A DNA stretch of 64,000 nucleotides from Hydrogenovibrio thermophilus. Its GTDB lineage: Bacteria; Pseudomonadota; Gammaproteobacteria; Thiomicrospirales; Thiomicrospiraceae. Numbering within the stretch: the first letter of the stretch is position 1; each line of letters opens with the position of its first letter. The position numbers and the translations under genes are program-made. The notes below the pieces were generated by a model, which saw only the letters and a program-made list of their open reading frames with translations, had not been told where the DNA came from and searched no databases. The DNA lies in assembly GCF_004028275.1 (NCBI RefSeq), contig NZ_CP035033.1, positions 1,116,001 through 1,180,000 on the forward strand, in the 5' to 3' direction. Shown here piece by piece: positions 15,005-23,367 of the stretch.

Positions 15005-15394
15005 ATGAGTCAAGTAATCCGGATTTCTGACAAACTATATGACCGATTAAAAAGTCATGCTGAAGGATTTGATACACCTGCAAATGTAATAGAAAAAATC
15101 TTAAATACCTATGAAGCTAAAGGCTTCGAACCTATTAAACAAGTCGAGCAAATAAAAGAAGCCGTTAATCTTGAGATTGACTATTCAGGTTTAAGTGAAG
15201 AACAGTTCAAAAAAGAATTAATCAATAGTAAACATTGTTTTGTAACACGTTACTACACAAATGGCTCCCAAGACACTAAGCATTGGAAAGCGAAAAAATT
15301 TACTACTGAATCTAGTGTTTCAAGTAATTTACGGTCAGGCCTTTTAAGAGGTTGGCGAGAAAAAGGCATTTTCAAGGCAGAGCTGTTTTTTTGA
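15005..15394 (+). CDS. Cassette gene 6: ribbon-helix-helix-like N-terminus fused to an unknown domain
   Basis: The 129-residue protein starts VIRISDKLYDRLKSHAEGFDTPANVIEKIL, with the strand-helix-helix spacing of ribbon-helix-helix or SeqA-type DNA-binding N-termini. The C-terminal 70 residues (CFVTRYYTNGSQDTKHWKAKKFT...RSGLLRGWREKGIFKAEL) form a small Trp/Lys-rich domain I cannot name. A role as a DNA-binding regulator or DNA-acting cassette protein is plausible. Unlike the other cassettes it has about 75 bp of leader containing a palindrome, so it may carry its own promoter. Confidence 0.6.
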   Translation: MSQVIRISDKLYDRLKSHAEGFDTPANVIEKILNTYEAKGFEPIKQVEQIKEAVNLEIDYSGLSEEQFKKELINSKHCFVTRYYTNGSQDTKHWKAKKFTTESSVSSNLRSGLLRGWREKGIFKAELFF

Positions 15395-15442
15395 ATAACT
15401 TAGTGGTACAAACGAACGCTAATGCACAGTCTTTTATGCGTT

Positions 15443-15535
15443 ACCTAACGGGGACAGCTAATTGAACGTATTTCACCCACAAAAAATTAAGATTTTTCGT
15501 ATGTGAAGACACGTAGGTTATCAAAATCACATTAT
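15443..15535 (+). repeat. attC-like site 7 (long family, degenerate end)
   Basis: The left box is a perfect ACCTAAC (15443-15449), as in site 1. The 3' part CACGTAGGTTATC and the inner AAAAAATTAAGATTTTT match sites 1 and 3. The right box reads ATTATAA in place of GTTATGC, so it is probably decayed. It is the last clear site; only a lone CCATAAC follows after the next gene. Confidence 0.68.
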
Positions 15536-15555
15536 AAATTTTAGGAGATAGAATC

Positions 15556-15867
15556 ATGAATCTTAAAAATAAAAAATGGCTTCTACTTCCATTTAGCTTA
15601 TTAATTGTTTCTTGCTCGTCAGTCACAAAAGTTACGAAAGTAGGAAAAGATACATATACAGTCGGTTCCCAGGTTCGAGGAGGAATGACTAGCTGGGCAG
15701 AGGTTAAGCAAATGGCGCTAACTGAAGCGGATGCGTATTGTTCTAGTTTAGGGCAAGAGTTGGTCTCTTCAAACATCGAGACTCATGGAGCTCGTGGCTG
15801 GACACCGCAGGAAGCAGAAGTTACTTTTAAATGTGGTTCAAGTAAAGAAGCAACTGTAGAACCATAA
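15556..15867 (+). CDS. Cassette gene 7: small predicted lipoprotein
   Basis: The 103-residue protein has a lipoprotein signal: positive MNLKNKK, a hydrophobic stretch, then the lipobox LIVSC with the modified Cys at about residue 20. The mature part (VGKDTYTVGSQVRGG...LTEADAYCSSLGQEL...EVTFKC) has two further Cys and resembles short envelope lipoproteins of unknown function. It would be anchored in the periplasm or outer membrane. TTAGGAG lies 8 bp upstream of the ATG. It ends the cassette array. CCATAAC at the stop codon looks like half of an attC site without a partner. Confidence 0.7.
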   Translation: MNLKNKKWLLLPFSLLIVSCSSVTKVTKVGKDTYTVGSQVRGGMTSWAEVKQMALTEADAYCSSLGQELVSSNIETHGARGWTPQEAEVTFKCGSSKEATVEP

Positions 15868-15974
15868 CAAAGTGATCAAATGCATTCTGACTATTGTAGG
15901 CTACGTGAGACAAGCCAACTTCGTTCAATTAGTATTATCAAACCGCAAAGCAGAAAATCTATTCTGGATTTTTA

Positions 15975-15995
15975 CCAGGCCTGGGCGTTTTTTTA
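15975..15995. terminator. CCAGGCCTGG hairpin with T-run at the array end
   Basis: TTTTTA precedes and GCGTTTTTTT follows CCAGGCCTGG (15975-15984). It lies between the last cassette and the convergent chemoreceptor gene, giving a terminator for the plus strand. Confidence 0.65.
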
Positions 15996-16030
15996 TGTCT
16001 GAAAATCAGCCAAACTTTTCTTGGTTTCCA

Positions 16031-18097
16031 TTACAACTTAATGGCCGAAATGGTATGTTGCAGTTCATTGGCGCGTTGTGACATGGCTTGGCTCAATTGT
16101 GCGGATTGATCGGAGAGGGCGGCGTTTTCCTGAGTGAATTGGTCCAGTTGCGATACCGCCTGATTGACTTGTTCGACACTGCTCATTTCCTGAGAGGCGG
16201 CCAGGCTGATTTGCGCGACGATGGTCACCAACTCCATAATGGTTTCGTTGATTTCCTGAAAGGAACCGGAGGATTCGTCGGTGAGGTCTTGGCCTTGTTT
16301 GACCATTGATAGATTCTGCTCCACCAGTTCTTTGATTTCACTGGACGCGTCGGCGGCTCTTTGTGCCAGCGCGCGCACTTCTCCCGCCACGACGGCAAAG
16401 CCGCGACCGTGTTCACCGGCGCGGGCCGATTCCACCGAGGCATTCAACGCCAAGAGGTTGGTTTGAAATGAAATGTTTTCGATTAACTGCACAATGTCGG
16501 CGATTTTCTGACTGGCGCCGCTGATTTGATTCATGGCTTCCAACGTCTGTTGCACGATTTGCGAACCGTGGGTGACGTGCGTTTTGGCTTTTTCGCCCAG
16601 ATCGGTGGCGGTTTTGGCTTCGTCGGCGGTGTTGCGGATGGTGTGCATCAATTGTTCCATGCTGGCGGCGGTTTCTTCAATGGAGGCGGCTTGCTGTTGG
16701 GTGCGGGCATTTAAGGTTTGGTTGTCCTGCTCCATGGTTTGGATACTGTCCACCACGGTGTTACTGGTGCTGGCGGTCTGGGTCACAATGTGATGCAGGT
16801 TGGTCATGGCTTGGTTGATGTCCTGTTTCAGTGTTTCCAGGTCGCCTTGGTAATCGCCACTGATTTGTTTGGTTAAGTCCCCGTTTGAAAAGGCGTTCAT
16901 GGTGCGATTGATTTCCGACAGGGCTACATGCAAGGCGGAGACGGACTGGTTCACCACGTCTTTCAAATCATTTAAATCGCCCGGAAGATCGCGCTCGATG
17001 CGGTGCGAGAATTGGCCGTTGGCCATGTAGAACATTACTCGGGTGACTTCAGCCAGAGCGCCTTTTAACGTCAGCATGGCGTGCACGCTTTTTTGGACGG
17101 TTCGCGTGCCTTGGGGCGTCAGACCGTCGGACAGTTCGTCGAGGTGATCCAACAGGGAAATGTCCACGCCGACCACACCGATGAATTGGTTGTTGTCGAT
17201 AATCGGCACCGCGAAAGTGGTGAGCAACAGTTCTTTGCCATCGATTTCGTAGACATAAGGTGCGATGGTCTGGTCGGTGCGATGTTGTTTCGGTAAAAGA
17301 TAAAAATCGCCCAGGCCTGGGACATCGTAGTCCATCAGCGCTTCGACAATCACGTCGTTAGTGTCGGAAAACGCACACACCGGCATGAAGCGTCCGGCGG
17401 CATCGTGCCAGTCGCGGTTACGGTGATTGGCGTCTTGCCCGTCAAAGGCATCCGGTTCCCAGGCGCACCAGACGGTGACGTAATTGGGATGGTTTTTCAG
17501 GTGGTTTTTCAATAGGTTGATGGCGGTGTCGCGGGAAGCGGATTGACGTTTCAAGGCCAGCAATTCCTGGGCGATTTGCTGCACGAGTCCTTTGGCGTCA
17601 TCCAAATCCTGGCGTGCGCGTTTGAGGGTCAATTGGCCACCGAAGTCGGCGGTTTGAATGGATTCAATGACCTCGGACATTACGTCGGTGGCGCGGGTGT
17701 TCTGGTCCAGGTAGTGTTGTACTTTTTGTTTGACGTCTTCGGGAAGGCGGGTCCATTTGCCGTCATCGAGATTGGACGAACCGGAGGCGAGTTTTTCTAT
17801 GAAGTCGTCAAACGCGGCGACGGGGCTGTGTTGTTGCCGGAAGGTTTCCAAGTGGCTGTGCCATTCCGGATGGTGTTTGGCCAGGTTGTCATTGTCATCG
17901 CTCCATTGTTGGAACACCTGTTTTTGTTGCGCTTTTATTCGGCCTTGGAAATACAGTAAAGACAGTCCCGAGGCGAGCAGCATGACGGGAATGATGCTCC
18001 AGGTCAACGGCATATCCGACTGAGTATGGAACAGCGCGGTGAGGCCTGCGCCGAACAGCAGGTTAATCATCAGGGCGGCGATGAGGAAAGATGACAT
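16031..18097 (-). CDS. Methyl-accepting chemotaxis protein with periplasmic sensor
   Basis: The 688-residue protein begins with two hydrophobic segments. It has a central sensor part with [15 protein letters not shown]...DWHDAAGRF and a Cache-like [21 protein letters not shown] block, then HAMP-like repeats (about 340-440). The signalling domain shows [16 protein letters not shown] and the hairpin tip [39 protein letters not shown] in register. It passes ligand signals to CheA. The ligand is unknown; Cache-like domains often bind amino or organic acids. CCAGGCCTGG occurs within it (17311) as codons for PGL. Monocistronic. Confidence 0.92.
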   Translation of the reverse strand: MSSFLIAALMINLLFGAGLTALFHTQSDMPLTWSIIPVMLLASGLSLLYFQGRIKAQQKQVFQQWSDDNDNLAKHHPEWHSHLETFRQQHSPVAAFDDFIEKLASGSSNLDDGKWTRLPEDVKQKVQHYLDQNTRATDVMSEVIESIQTADFGGQLTLKRARQDLDDAKGLVQQIAQELLALKRQSASRDTAINLLKNHLKNHPNYVTVWCAWEPDAFDGQDANHRNRDWHDAAGRFMPVCAFSDTNDVIVEALMDYDVPGLGDFYLLPKQHRTDQTIAPYVYEIDGKELLLTTFAVPIIDNNQFIGVVGVDISLLDHLDELSDGLTPQGTRTVQKSVHAMLTLKGALAEVTRVMFYMANGQFSHRIERDLPGDLNDLKDVVNQSVSALHVALSEINRTMNAFSNGDLTKQISGDYQGDLETLKQDINQAMTNLHHIVTQTASTSNTVVDSIQTMEQDNQTLNARTQQQAASIEETAASMEQLMHTIRNTADEAKTATDLGEKAKTHVTHGSQIVQQTLEAMNQISGASQKIADIVQLIENISFQTNLLALNASVESARAGEHGRGFAVVAGEVRALAQRAADASSEIKELVEQNLSMVKQGQDLTDESSGSFQEINETIMELVTIVAQISLAASQEMSSVEQVNQAVSQLDQFTQENAALSDQSAQLSQAMSQRANELQHTISAIKL

Positions 18098-18298
18098 GAT
18101 TTTTCCTTTTAATATAAAAATATTCTTTAAAGGAAAAAAGCAAAAAGTGTTCTTAATGCTGAAAAAGACTTAAAAATAAGGATGATAGCAATAATAACAC
18201 TATGATTTATATTGAAATATCGGGTTTGTTTTCGCCCGTAAACAGCGCATTTGCACCAAAATAACCGTTTCTATTGATGACTGGAAACCTGGAAACGC

Positions 18299-18308
18299 CC
18301 AGGCCTGG
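18299..18308 (-). terminator. CCAGGCCTGG hairpin after zntB
   Basis: The copy has GGAAACGC before it and GTGTTTTGG after it. It sits just past the stop codon of the ZntB gene. The remaining 200 bp up to the chemoreceptor gene are AT-rich and hold no gene. Confidence 0.55.
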
Positions 18309-18327
18309 GTGTTTTGGTTGTTTGCGC

Positions 18328-19311
18328 TTACAGCCACTTGCGGCGTTTGAAAAGCCAGAATTGCACCGCGACCACCAGGATCAGCGCGGCGGTGAACACG
18401 ATAAACGCATAGGGGCTTTCGCTACCGGGAATACCGTTGAGGTTGACGCCGAGCAAACCGGTGAAAAAGCCTAACGGTAGAAAAATGGCGGCGATAATCG
18501 ACAGCACGTACATACGTTCGTTCAATTGTTCGGAAATGCGGCTGAGCACTTCTTCATGCGCAACGGCCGTGCGTTCGCGGACGGCATCGATGTCTTCAAT
18601 ATGGCGAATCAAACGGTCGTTTACTTCGCGCAGTTGCATGCGGTGATCCGGCGTCAACCAACTGACTTTTTCCACCAGCAAGCGGTTCATGGCTTCGCGT
18701 TTTGGTGCCAGATAGCGTTTGATGGCTATGGTTTGGCGTCGCAAAGCGGCCAGTTCGGATTTCAGCGTCGGATTTTCGGACGTCAGTGTCTGGGTTTCCA
18801 GTTCGGCAATCTGGTCTTCAAAGTCGTCAACGGTGTCGCTCATCATCAGAATGAGTTGGTCGGTCAGGCTGATGAGCAAATCGGCGCTATCGTGCGGGCC
18901 CTTGCCTTTTTCCAGACGAGTGGCGAGAGTGTTGACCGACACAAGGTTGCGTTTGAGGGTGGTGATGACCCGGTTGTCGTCCGCCCAGATACGAATGGAG
19001 ACCATGTCTTCCGGGTCGGCGCCCGGGTTCTTGTTGACGCCTCGTAAAGCCATTAACAGGCCGTCGCCGACACCGACGGTGCGCGGGCGGCTTTCTTCAC
19101 TCAGGAGCGCGTCGGTAATCAAGTGGTCTAACTGGCTGTGATGGCGCAACCAATCCCGGGTGAGGGGGGCGGAATAGTCCATGTGCAACCACAAACAGCC
19201 ATCCGACGGTTGCCAGTTTTGCGCCTCCGACCAGGTTAAGCGGCGGCCGCCACCGCGGCCGTCCAGTAAAAAGGCATGTAAAAAGCCGGCATCTTGAGGT
19301 GAATCGGACAT
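18328..19311 (-). CDS. zntB: CorA-family zinc/divalent cation transporter, ZntB-like
   Basis: The 327-residue protein has the same length as E. coli ZntB. A large soluble N-terminal domain is followed by two C-terminal membrane segments. The pore motif reads GVNLNGIPG, with GVN in place of the GMN of CorA, which is the form seen in ZntB. The end KRRKWL also matches that group. It transports zinc or another divalent cation across the inner membrane, as a pentamer in known cases. Monocistronic; a CCAGGCCTGG hairpin follows. Confidence 0.87.
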   Translation of the reverse strand: MSDSPQDAGFLHAFLLDGRGGGRRLTWSEAQNWQPSDGCLWLHMDYSAPLTRDWLRHHSQLDHLITDALLSEESRPRTVGVGDGLLMALRGVNKNPGADPEDMVSIRIWADDNRVITTLKRNLVSVNTLATRLEKGKGPHDSADLLISLTDQLILMMSDTVDDFEDQIAELETQTLTSENPTLKSELAALRRQTIAIKRYLAPKREAMNRLLVEKVSWLTPDHRMQLREVNDRLIRHIEDIDAVRERTAVAHEEVLSRISEQLNERMYVLSIIAAIFLPLGFFTGLLGVNLNGIPGSESPYAFIVFTAALILVVAVQFWLFKRRKWL

Positions 19312-19476
19312 AAGCGGGTTCCTTGCGTTATGAGCGTGGTTTAAAGCACTGTCATAATGGATGCATGAGAAGCATTGTTTTAGATAGATTGTACGAAATT
19401 GCGCAGGAAAGGCCAGGAAAATACGAGAAGGGAATACGGCGCTTGAAACGCCGTATTCAGTGCGAAGGATGTCGGA

Positions 19477-19854
19477 TTATCGGTTGTTTCCGCCGCCCAT
19501 GCCTCCGCCCATTCCGCCACCTTGGCGCATGCCGTTACCTGGGCCCATGCCACCCCCCATACCTTGGCGGTAGCCCATGCCAGCGCCACCGGCCGGTGGG
19601 GAGTCTGGCAAGGTAACGCCTTGTTCTTTGGCGCGTTCCTGCATTCGGGCGTGGTTTTCAGCACGGATTTGGTTACGTTCTTCTTCCGTTTTGGCATTAC
19701 GCATTTTTTCACGGTGTTCCGCTCTTTCCTGCGGCGTCATGAGTTGACTGCCGTACATTTGTTGTGGGCCGTCTTGTGCGGCGACGGAGATGGCTGGCAA
19801 ACCGGATAAGGCCAGAACGCTGGCCAGTGTGGATGCGATAAGTAACTGTTTCAT
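19477..19854 (-). CDS. Secreted Gly/Met-rich small protein of unknown function
   Basis: The 125-residue protein has a signal peptide (MKQLLIASTLASVLALSGLPAISVAAQ). A charged helical block with MTPQERAEHREKMRNAKTEEERNQIRAENHARM resembles periplasmic proteins of unknown function seen in many gammaproteobacteria. The C-terminal 40 residues are almost only Gly, Met, Gln and Asn in GMGGG-type repeats. The Met-rich tail could bind copper(I), but that is inference. It is exported to the periplasm and monocistronic. Its ribosome-binding site AAGGAG lies 6-7 bp before the ATG. Confidence 0.75.
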   Translation of the reverse strand: MKQLLIASTLASVLALSGLPAISVAAQDGPQQMYGSQLMTPQERAEHREKMRNAKTEEERNQIRAENHARMQERAKEQGVTLPDSPPAGGAGMGYRQGMGGGMGPGNGMRQGGGMGGGMGGGNNR

Positions 19855-20077
19855 GTGATTGACTCCTTACTGAATAATGAAATGATCTGTATTTCAGCAG
19901 AAGGTGTCGTACCTAAGGGGGAGAATCAGTTCAGCAAGATCTGCATAAAATACTTATGAATCATAAAACGTTTTGAAATTTCGGGTCAATCGAAATGCAA
20001 GGCGATGGCTAAAAATTACGATGTGTCGCATTTTTACCACGGTGGGTTTCTTTTTTGAACAGGATGAGATTGTGGGT

Positions 20078-20671
20078 TCAGCGGTCTGATTCTGGGAAAT
20101 GAGGCCCCCAGGTGGTTTCAATCAAGTGTCGGATAACGGCGGCATCGTTTGGAAAAAGTTCGGGTTGTTCGCAACTGTCGGTGCATTTGCGTAATGAGAG
20201 CATGGCGTAGCCGTGCACTTGCGACCAGGTGGCGGCAATCAACCATTCGGCTTGGGTTTCGTCGGGCATCAGCTCCCGGCAGGTCGAGGCCAGCGACTCA
20301 AAGGTGGCGTTGCCGAGTTCGGTCAATTCGTCAAAGGTTTCGGAATGCCAGTCGAAACGACTGAACATGATGTGAAAGTGTTCCGGGTGGTTTAACGCAA
20401 AATGTATATAGGCTTCACCGATACGAAACAGACGTTCTTTGGCGGTTGGCGCTTTGATGTCGGAAAAAGCCTGGTGCATTTTTTTGAAGCCTTCCTCTGC
20501 CAATTGGGCCAGAAGGGCTTCTTTATTGGTGAAGTGTCGATATACGGCGGCCGGTGTGACGTCCACGGCCTTGGCAAGGCTGCGAATGGTCAATGGCTTT
20601 TCCTGCTTGATGAAATGGAGTCCCACGTTTAACAGGGCTTGTTTGAGGTTGCCATGATGGTAATGCGCCAC
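20078..20671 (-). CDS. TetR-family transcriptional regulator
   Basis: The 197-residue protein has an N-terminal TetR helix-turn-helix: LTIRSLAKAVDVTPAAVYRHFTNKEALLAQLAEEGF (about 28-63). Its C-terminal helical ligand domain is like that of the WHG-type subfamily. It is divergent from the flavodoxin-fold reductase gene at 20806, and two copies of an 18-bp near-repeat lie between them over both promoters. It probably represses itself and the reductase until it binds a small electrophile or aromatic ligand. Confidence 0.9.
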   Translation of the reverse strand: MAHYHHGNLKQALLNVGLHFIKQEKPLTIRSLAKAVDVTPAAVYRHFTNKEALLAQLAEEGFKKMHQAFSDIKAPTAKERLFRIGEAYIHFALNHPEHFHIMFSRFDWHSETFDELTELGNATFESLASTCRELMPDETQAEWLIAATWSQVHGYAMLSLRKCTDSCEQPELFPNDAAVIRHLIETTWGPHFPESDR

Positions 20672-20705
20672 GGGAGTTCCTTTGAGCGATGTTGAGAAAA
20701 CAGAA

Positions 20706-20768
20706 GTTAACAGTGTTTACATTTTAATCGACATGATTATAATGTCAATTGTTAACGGTGTTTACATT
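20706..20768. promoter_or_regulatory. Duplicated operator overlapping divergent promoters (TetR / reductase)
   Basis: GTTAACAGTGTTTACATT (20706-20723) and GTTAACGGTGTTTACATT (20751-20768) differ in one base and start 45 bp apart. Each core 15-mer is nearly palindromic. The plus-strand promoter is TTTACA (20716-20721), a 16-bp spacer and TATAAT (20738-20743). The minus-strand promoter is TTGACA (20743-20748 reversed), 16 bp and TAAAAT (20721-20726 reversed). The repeats therefore cover the -35 of one promoter and the start region of both. Confidence 0.75.
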
Positions 20769-20805
20769 GGGCCGAATTATGTCTCAGCCAGTTTTGGAGT
20801 AATGG

Positions 20806-21375
20806 ATGTCAAAGAAAATTCTCATGCTTTACGGTCACCCGAAAGAAGACAGCTTATGCTGTGCGCTGGCCGAAGCCTATGCCGACGAAGCGGAGATGCA
20901 CGGGCATGAAGTCAACTGGCTGAATCTGTTTGAATTGGATTTCGACAGTACACCCAACGGCCTTGAAAATCCGGAAGACCTCGAACCCGATATTCGTCAA
21001 GCCCAGGCCTTATTACAAGACAGCGATCATCTGGTGTTGGTGTACCCGATCTGGTGGGGCGGCATGCCGGCCAGAGTGAAGGGGTTCTTGGATCGGGCCT
21101 TCGCCAGCGGTGTGGCGTTTCGTTATACCGAAAAAGGGCGCTTGGTGCCGTTATTGAAGGGCAAGACGGCGGATATTCTCAATACGTGCGATACGCCGAA
21201 AATCGCTCAGTGGTATTTTCTGGCCGGAGACCGTTTACAGATGAAACGGGCCGTGATGGGGTTTTGCGGGGTCAAAGTGCGCCATCACCGCCGTTTTGGC
21301 GCGGTGATTGGCAGTGATGCGGCACAACGCTCACGCTGGATTAAACAGGCCGGGCAACTGGTAAAATCCTTATAG
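20806..21375 (+). CDS. Flavodoxin-fold NAD(P)H:quinone oxidoreductase
   Basis: The 189-residue protein has the flavodoxin-like fold of the NQO1/MdaB/KefF group. It starts ILMLYGHPKEDSLCCALAEAYADEA (FMN/FAD phosphate-binding loop) and carries LVLVYPIWWGGMPARVKGFLDRAFASGVAFRY near residue 77, the flavin- and active-site block of this family. It should reduce quinones or other electrophiles by two electrons in the cytoplasm. The divergent TetR gene and the shared operator suggest induction by its substrate. Confidence 0.88.
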   Translation: MSKKILMLYGHPKEDSLCCALAEAYADEAEMHGHEVNWLNLFELDFDSTPNGLENPEDLEPDIRQAQALLQDSDHLVLVYPIWWGGMPARVKGFLDRAFASGVAFRYTEKGRLVPLLKGKTADILNTCDTPKIAQWYFLAGDRLQMKRAVMGFCGVKVRHHRRFGAVIGSDAAQRSRWIKQAGQLVKSL

Positions 21376-21380
21376 ACCGG

Positions 21381-21710
21381 TCAATCGTTTTGCAGGCGCT
21401 TGCCGTTCGGATTCGGGCGCATGGTCAGCAGGTTTTCCACCGCGTGTTGGTCGTATCCTTGCCGTAAAGCGTACTGCGCCAGTTGATTGGCGCGCTGCTG
21501 CAAATCGACGGGGTCGACGCCGTTTTCAATCGCTTCTTCCAAGCACCCGGACAGCATTTCCAACGTATCGACTTCTTCTTCGTCTTCTCGTAAACCCGTG
21601 TCGTTCAAACGGATTAGGTTGAGGTCGAAGCATTCCAGAAGCTGGCGGGCTTTTAGGGTTTGTTTGATGTCAATGACGTCGTGATCGCTAGGAGAATTTA
21701 TTGATTTCAT
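21381..21710 (-). CDS. Unknown small acidic protein
   Basis: I do not recognise this 109-residue protein. It is soluble, helical and acidic (REDEEEVDTLEMLSGCLEEAIENG), with a Gln-rich helix LQQRANQLAQYALRQGYDQHAVENLL. There is no signal or membrane segment. The stop lies 5 bp from the convergent reductase stop and GGAGGC is found upstream of the ATG (minus strand), which supports translation. No functional hint comes from the neighbours. Confidence 0.65.
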   Translation of the reverse strand: MKSINSPSDHDVIDIKQTLKARQLLECFDLNLIRLNDTGLREDEEEVDTLEMLSGCLEEAIENGVDPVDLQQRANQLAQYALRQGYDQHAVENLLTMRPNPNGKRLQND

Positions 21711-21883
21711 CTGGTGCCTCCGCTGGTTTCGAACCGGTCACGGTTTCATATTAGCGGTTTTTGGCAGAGTGGTAAATGCAATCGTCTCTTGAAAAGGCGT
21801 GTGAATGGCCTTATCTTACCTCCAAAGAGAATGAAACGGGAGAGTGGAACGGATTCCACAGGGTAAGCATCTGAGTGAATGTT

Positions 21884-22432
21884 ATGGCGCGTTTTTTGAA
21901 ATGGTTGGTGTTGATAACGGTGGTGGCCGGAGTGGTGGCTATCACTTGGTCATTACGTGAGGAATTCCGTGAAACGGACGCCCCCGCCATGACTGACTCG
22001 CCAAGTCCGGTTGAATCGCCGGACGTGGATTCCGGGATCGAATCGGTTGCGCCGGTGAAAGTGCCGCCCACCATTGATGAAGCGCCGTCGCAAGAGGAAC
22101 TGGAGGCGCCCTTGAACTTAAGGTTGCCGCAAAAAGACACTTTGCCATCGCATGATGGGCCGCAAATGAAAGCCGCCGACATTCCGTTGGATGGGCCTGA
22201 AAAAGCACCGTCCATCAACGATTTATTGCCGGATAAGCCCATCGAAAAACGGGTGTTCAATTACAGCTATGAAGGGGCGGATAAAGACGATGAAGACAAA
22301 TACAATGTCAAATTGGGCGTTCAGGATGAGGATGTGAAGGTCAATGTCGGTGTTGGGGTGCAAACCGGTGAAAAACGCACGGATTTGAATTCCATTGATA
22401 TTGAAATGAAACTGCCGGAATCATCCAAATAA
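21884..22432 (+). CDS. Membrane-anchored acidic protein of unknown function
   Basis: The protein has about 182 residues from ATG 21884 (a GTG at 21875 would add three). One N-terminal membrane segment (FLKWLVLITVVAGVVAITWSL) is followed by a long, low-complexity, Pro/Glu/Asp-rich linker (about 30-125). A C-terminal block of short beta-like strands ends it (YNVKLGVQDEDVKVNVGVGVQTG). It is probably anchored in the inner membrane with the rest in the periplasm. Function unknown. CCAGGCCTGG follows at the stop codon. Confidence 0.65.
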   Translation: MARFLKWLVLITVVAGVVAITWSLREEFRETDAPAMTDSPSPVESPDVDSGIESVAPVKVPPTIDEAPSQEELEAPLNLRLPQKDTLPSHDGPQMKAADIPLDGPEKAPSINDLLPDKPIEKRVFNYSYEGADKDDEDKYNVKLGVQDEDVKVNVGVGVQTGEKRTDLNSIDIEMKLPESSK

Positions 22433-22433
22433 A

Positions 22434-22450
22434 CCAGGCCTGGCTGTTTT
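22434..22450 (+). terminator. CCAGGCCTGG hairpin immediately after a stop codon
   Basis: AAA precedes and CTGTTTT follows CCAGGCCTGG (22434-22443), one base after the TAA of the membrane-anchored protein gene. Likely terminator. Confidence 0.55.
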
Positions 22451-22594
22451 GGGGATGGCCGTTTTTGTGTGGAGCCGAATCTGACGAAACTCTCTGACGA
22501 AACTCTGAATCCGGTTCGTGTCGGTTTCTTTTTGCCTTGCGCTATGCTAGGGTGCTCATCTGTACTTCTGAAAATACTCGACTAAGGACACACT

Positions 22595-23203
22595 ATGCGA
22601 TTGACTCTCTCCCTTTCCAGATTTGTTTCGGTCATGGCCCTGGCGGCTTCCATTTCGCTTGGCGGCCAGGTTATGGCTCAGCCGCCGATGCCGCATAGTG
22701 GTGGCGGAGGCATGCCGCAACTGACTGAAGAGCAAAAGCAGTTGATGATGGAGGTTCAGCAAACCCAGCAGGCGTTGCAGAAAACCCAAGAGCAGTTGCG
22801 AGCGATTCAAGACAAGGTTTATCAGTCAAATCCGGATTTGGTCAAACAAAAGGACGCCTTGCAACAAGCCATTTCGAAAAAAATGTCTTCCGGTGGTTAT
22901 GATGCCGATAAAGAGTTGGATGCGTTGAAAGCGATGGTGGATAAATACAACACCGGACAGGAAAAGCCGACGCAAGCCGAAATTCAAGACTTCCAAAAAC
23001 GTCAACAAGCCTTCCAAATGCGTCAGCAGCAAGCGTTTCAAGACCCGGATATCCGTGCTAAGGCAGAAGCCTTGCAACAGAACCTGAAAGCCAAAATCCA
23101 AGCGTCCGGTCCGGAGGGTAAAGCGCTGATTGCAGATTTGGAAAAACAAGTCCAAAAACTGGAGACATTACGCGCAAAAGCGGCGACCATGATGAAAAGA
23201 TAA
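22595..23203 (+). CDS. Periplasmic coiled-coil protein of unknown function
   Basis: The 202-residue protein has a signal peptide ending near MAQ (residue 28), a Gly/His/Pro-rich hinge (PPMPHSGGGGMPQ), then about 165 residues of Gln/Lys/Ala-rich coiled coil. The pattern recalls Skp/OmpH-like periplasmic chaperones or CpxP-like proteins, but no specific motif is seen. It sits 165 bp before the RND pump genes on the same strand and may belong with them. GACTAAGGACAC before the ATG supplies the ribosome-binding site. Confidence 0.65.
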   Translation: MRLTLSLSRFVSVMALAASISLGGQVMAQPPMPHSGGGGMPQLTEEQKQLMMEVQQTQQALQKTQEQLRAIQDKVYQSNPDLVKQKDALQQAISKKMSSGGYDADKELDALKAMVDKYNTGQEKPTQAEIQDFQKRQQAFQMRQQQAFQDPDIRAKAEALQQNLKAKIQASGPEGKALIADLEKQVQKLETLRAKAATMMKR

Positions 23204-23367
23204 CTTTCTTCGTATTCCAGCGTAATGTTTTAGCAATCCTTTCTGAATTTCCGTTAAACTAACGCATAATTATGCGTGTTACCGGCATGTATCAGACACT
23301 CAAATAACCATAAAGACCGAGAGTGGCATGCCGATACAACCCTTTGACGTTCAAACGGAAATTCTCT

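Larger units (their letters stand above)
11579..15535 (+). mobile_element. Integron cassette array without a visible integrase (CALIN-like)
   Basis: Seven small genes all point the same way. All are clearly more AT-rich than the flanking genes, and attC-like recombination sites separate them. The site at 11579-11672 opens with a perfect RYYYAAC box (ACCTAAC) and ends GTTATGC. Others at 12549, 13143, 13739, 14312, 14870 and 15443 have end boxes that pair with each other and imperfect internal stems, often with an extra unpaired base. Two site families recur (see the individual entries). No intI tyrosine recombinase is encoded in the window, so this is either a cluster of attC sites lacking an integrase or the distal part of an array whose integrase lies elsewhere. 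Confidence 0.8.

Noticed and set aside
11579-15535. CRISPR array
   Set aside because: The repeats are few, of different lengths and separated by whole genes; they fit attC sites and there is no regular spacer spacing or cas gene.
15872-16081. 69-residue plus-strand frame after the last cassette
   Set aside because: It runs across the CCAGGCCTGG hairpin and into the end of the chemoreceptor gene, with no ribosome-binding site.
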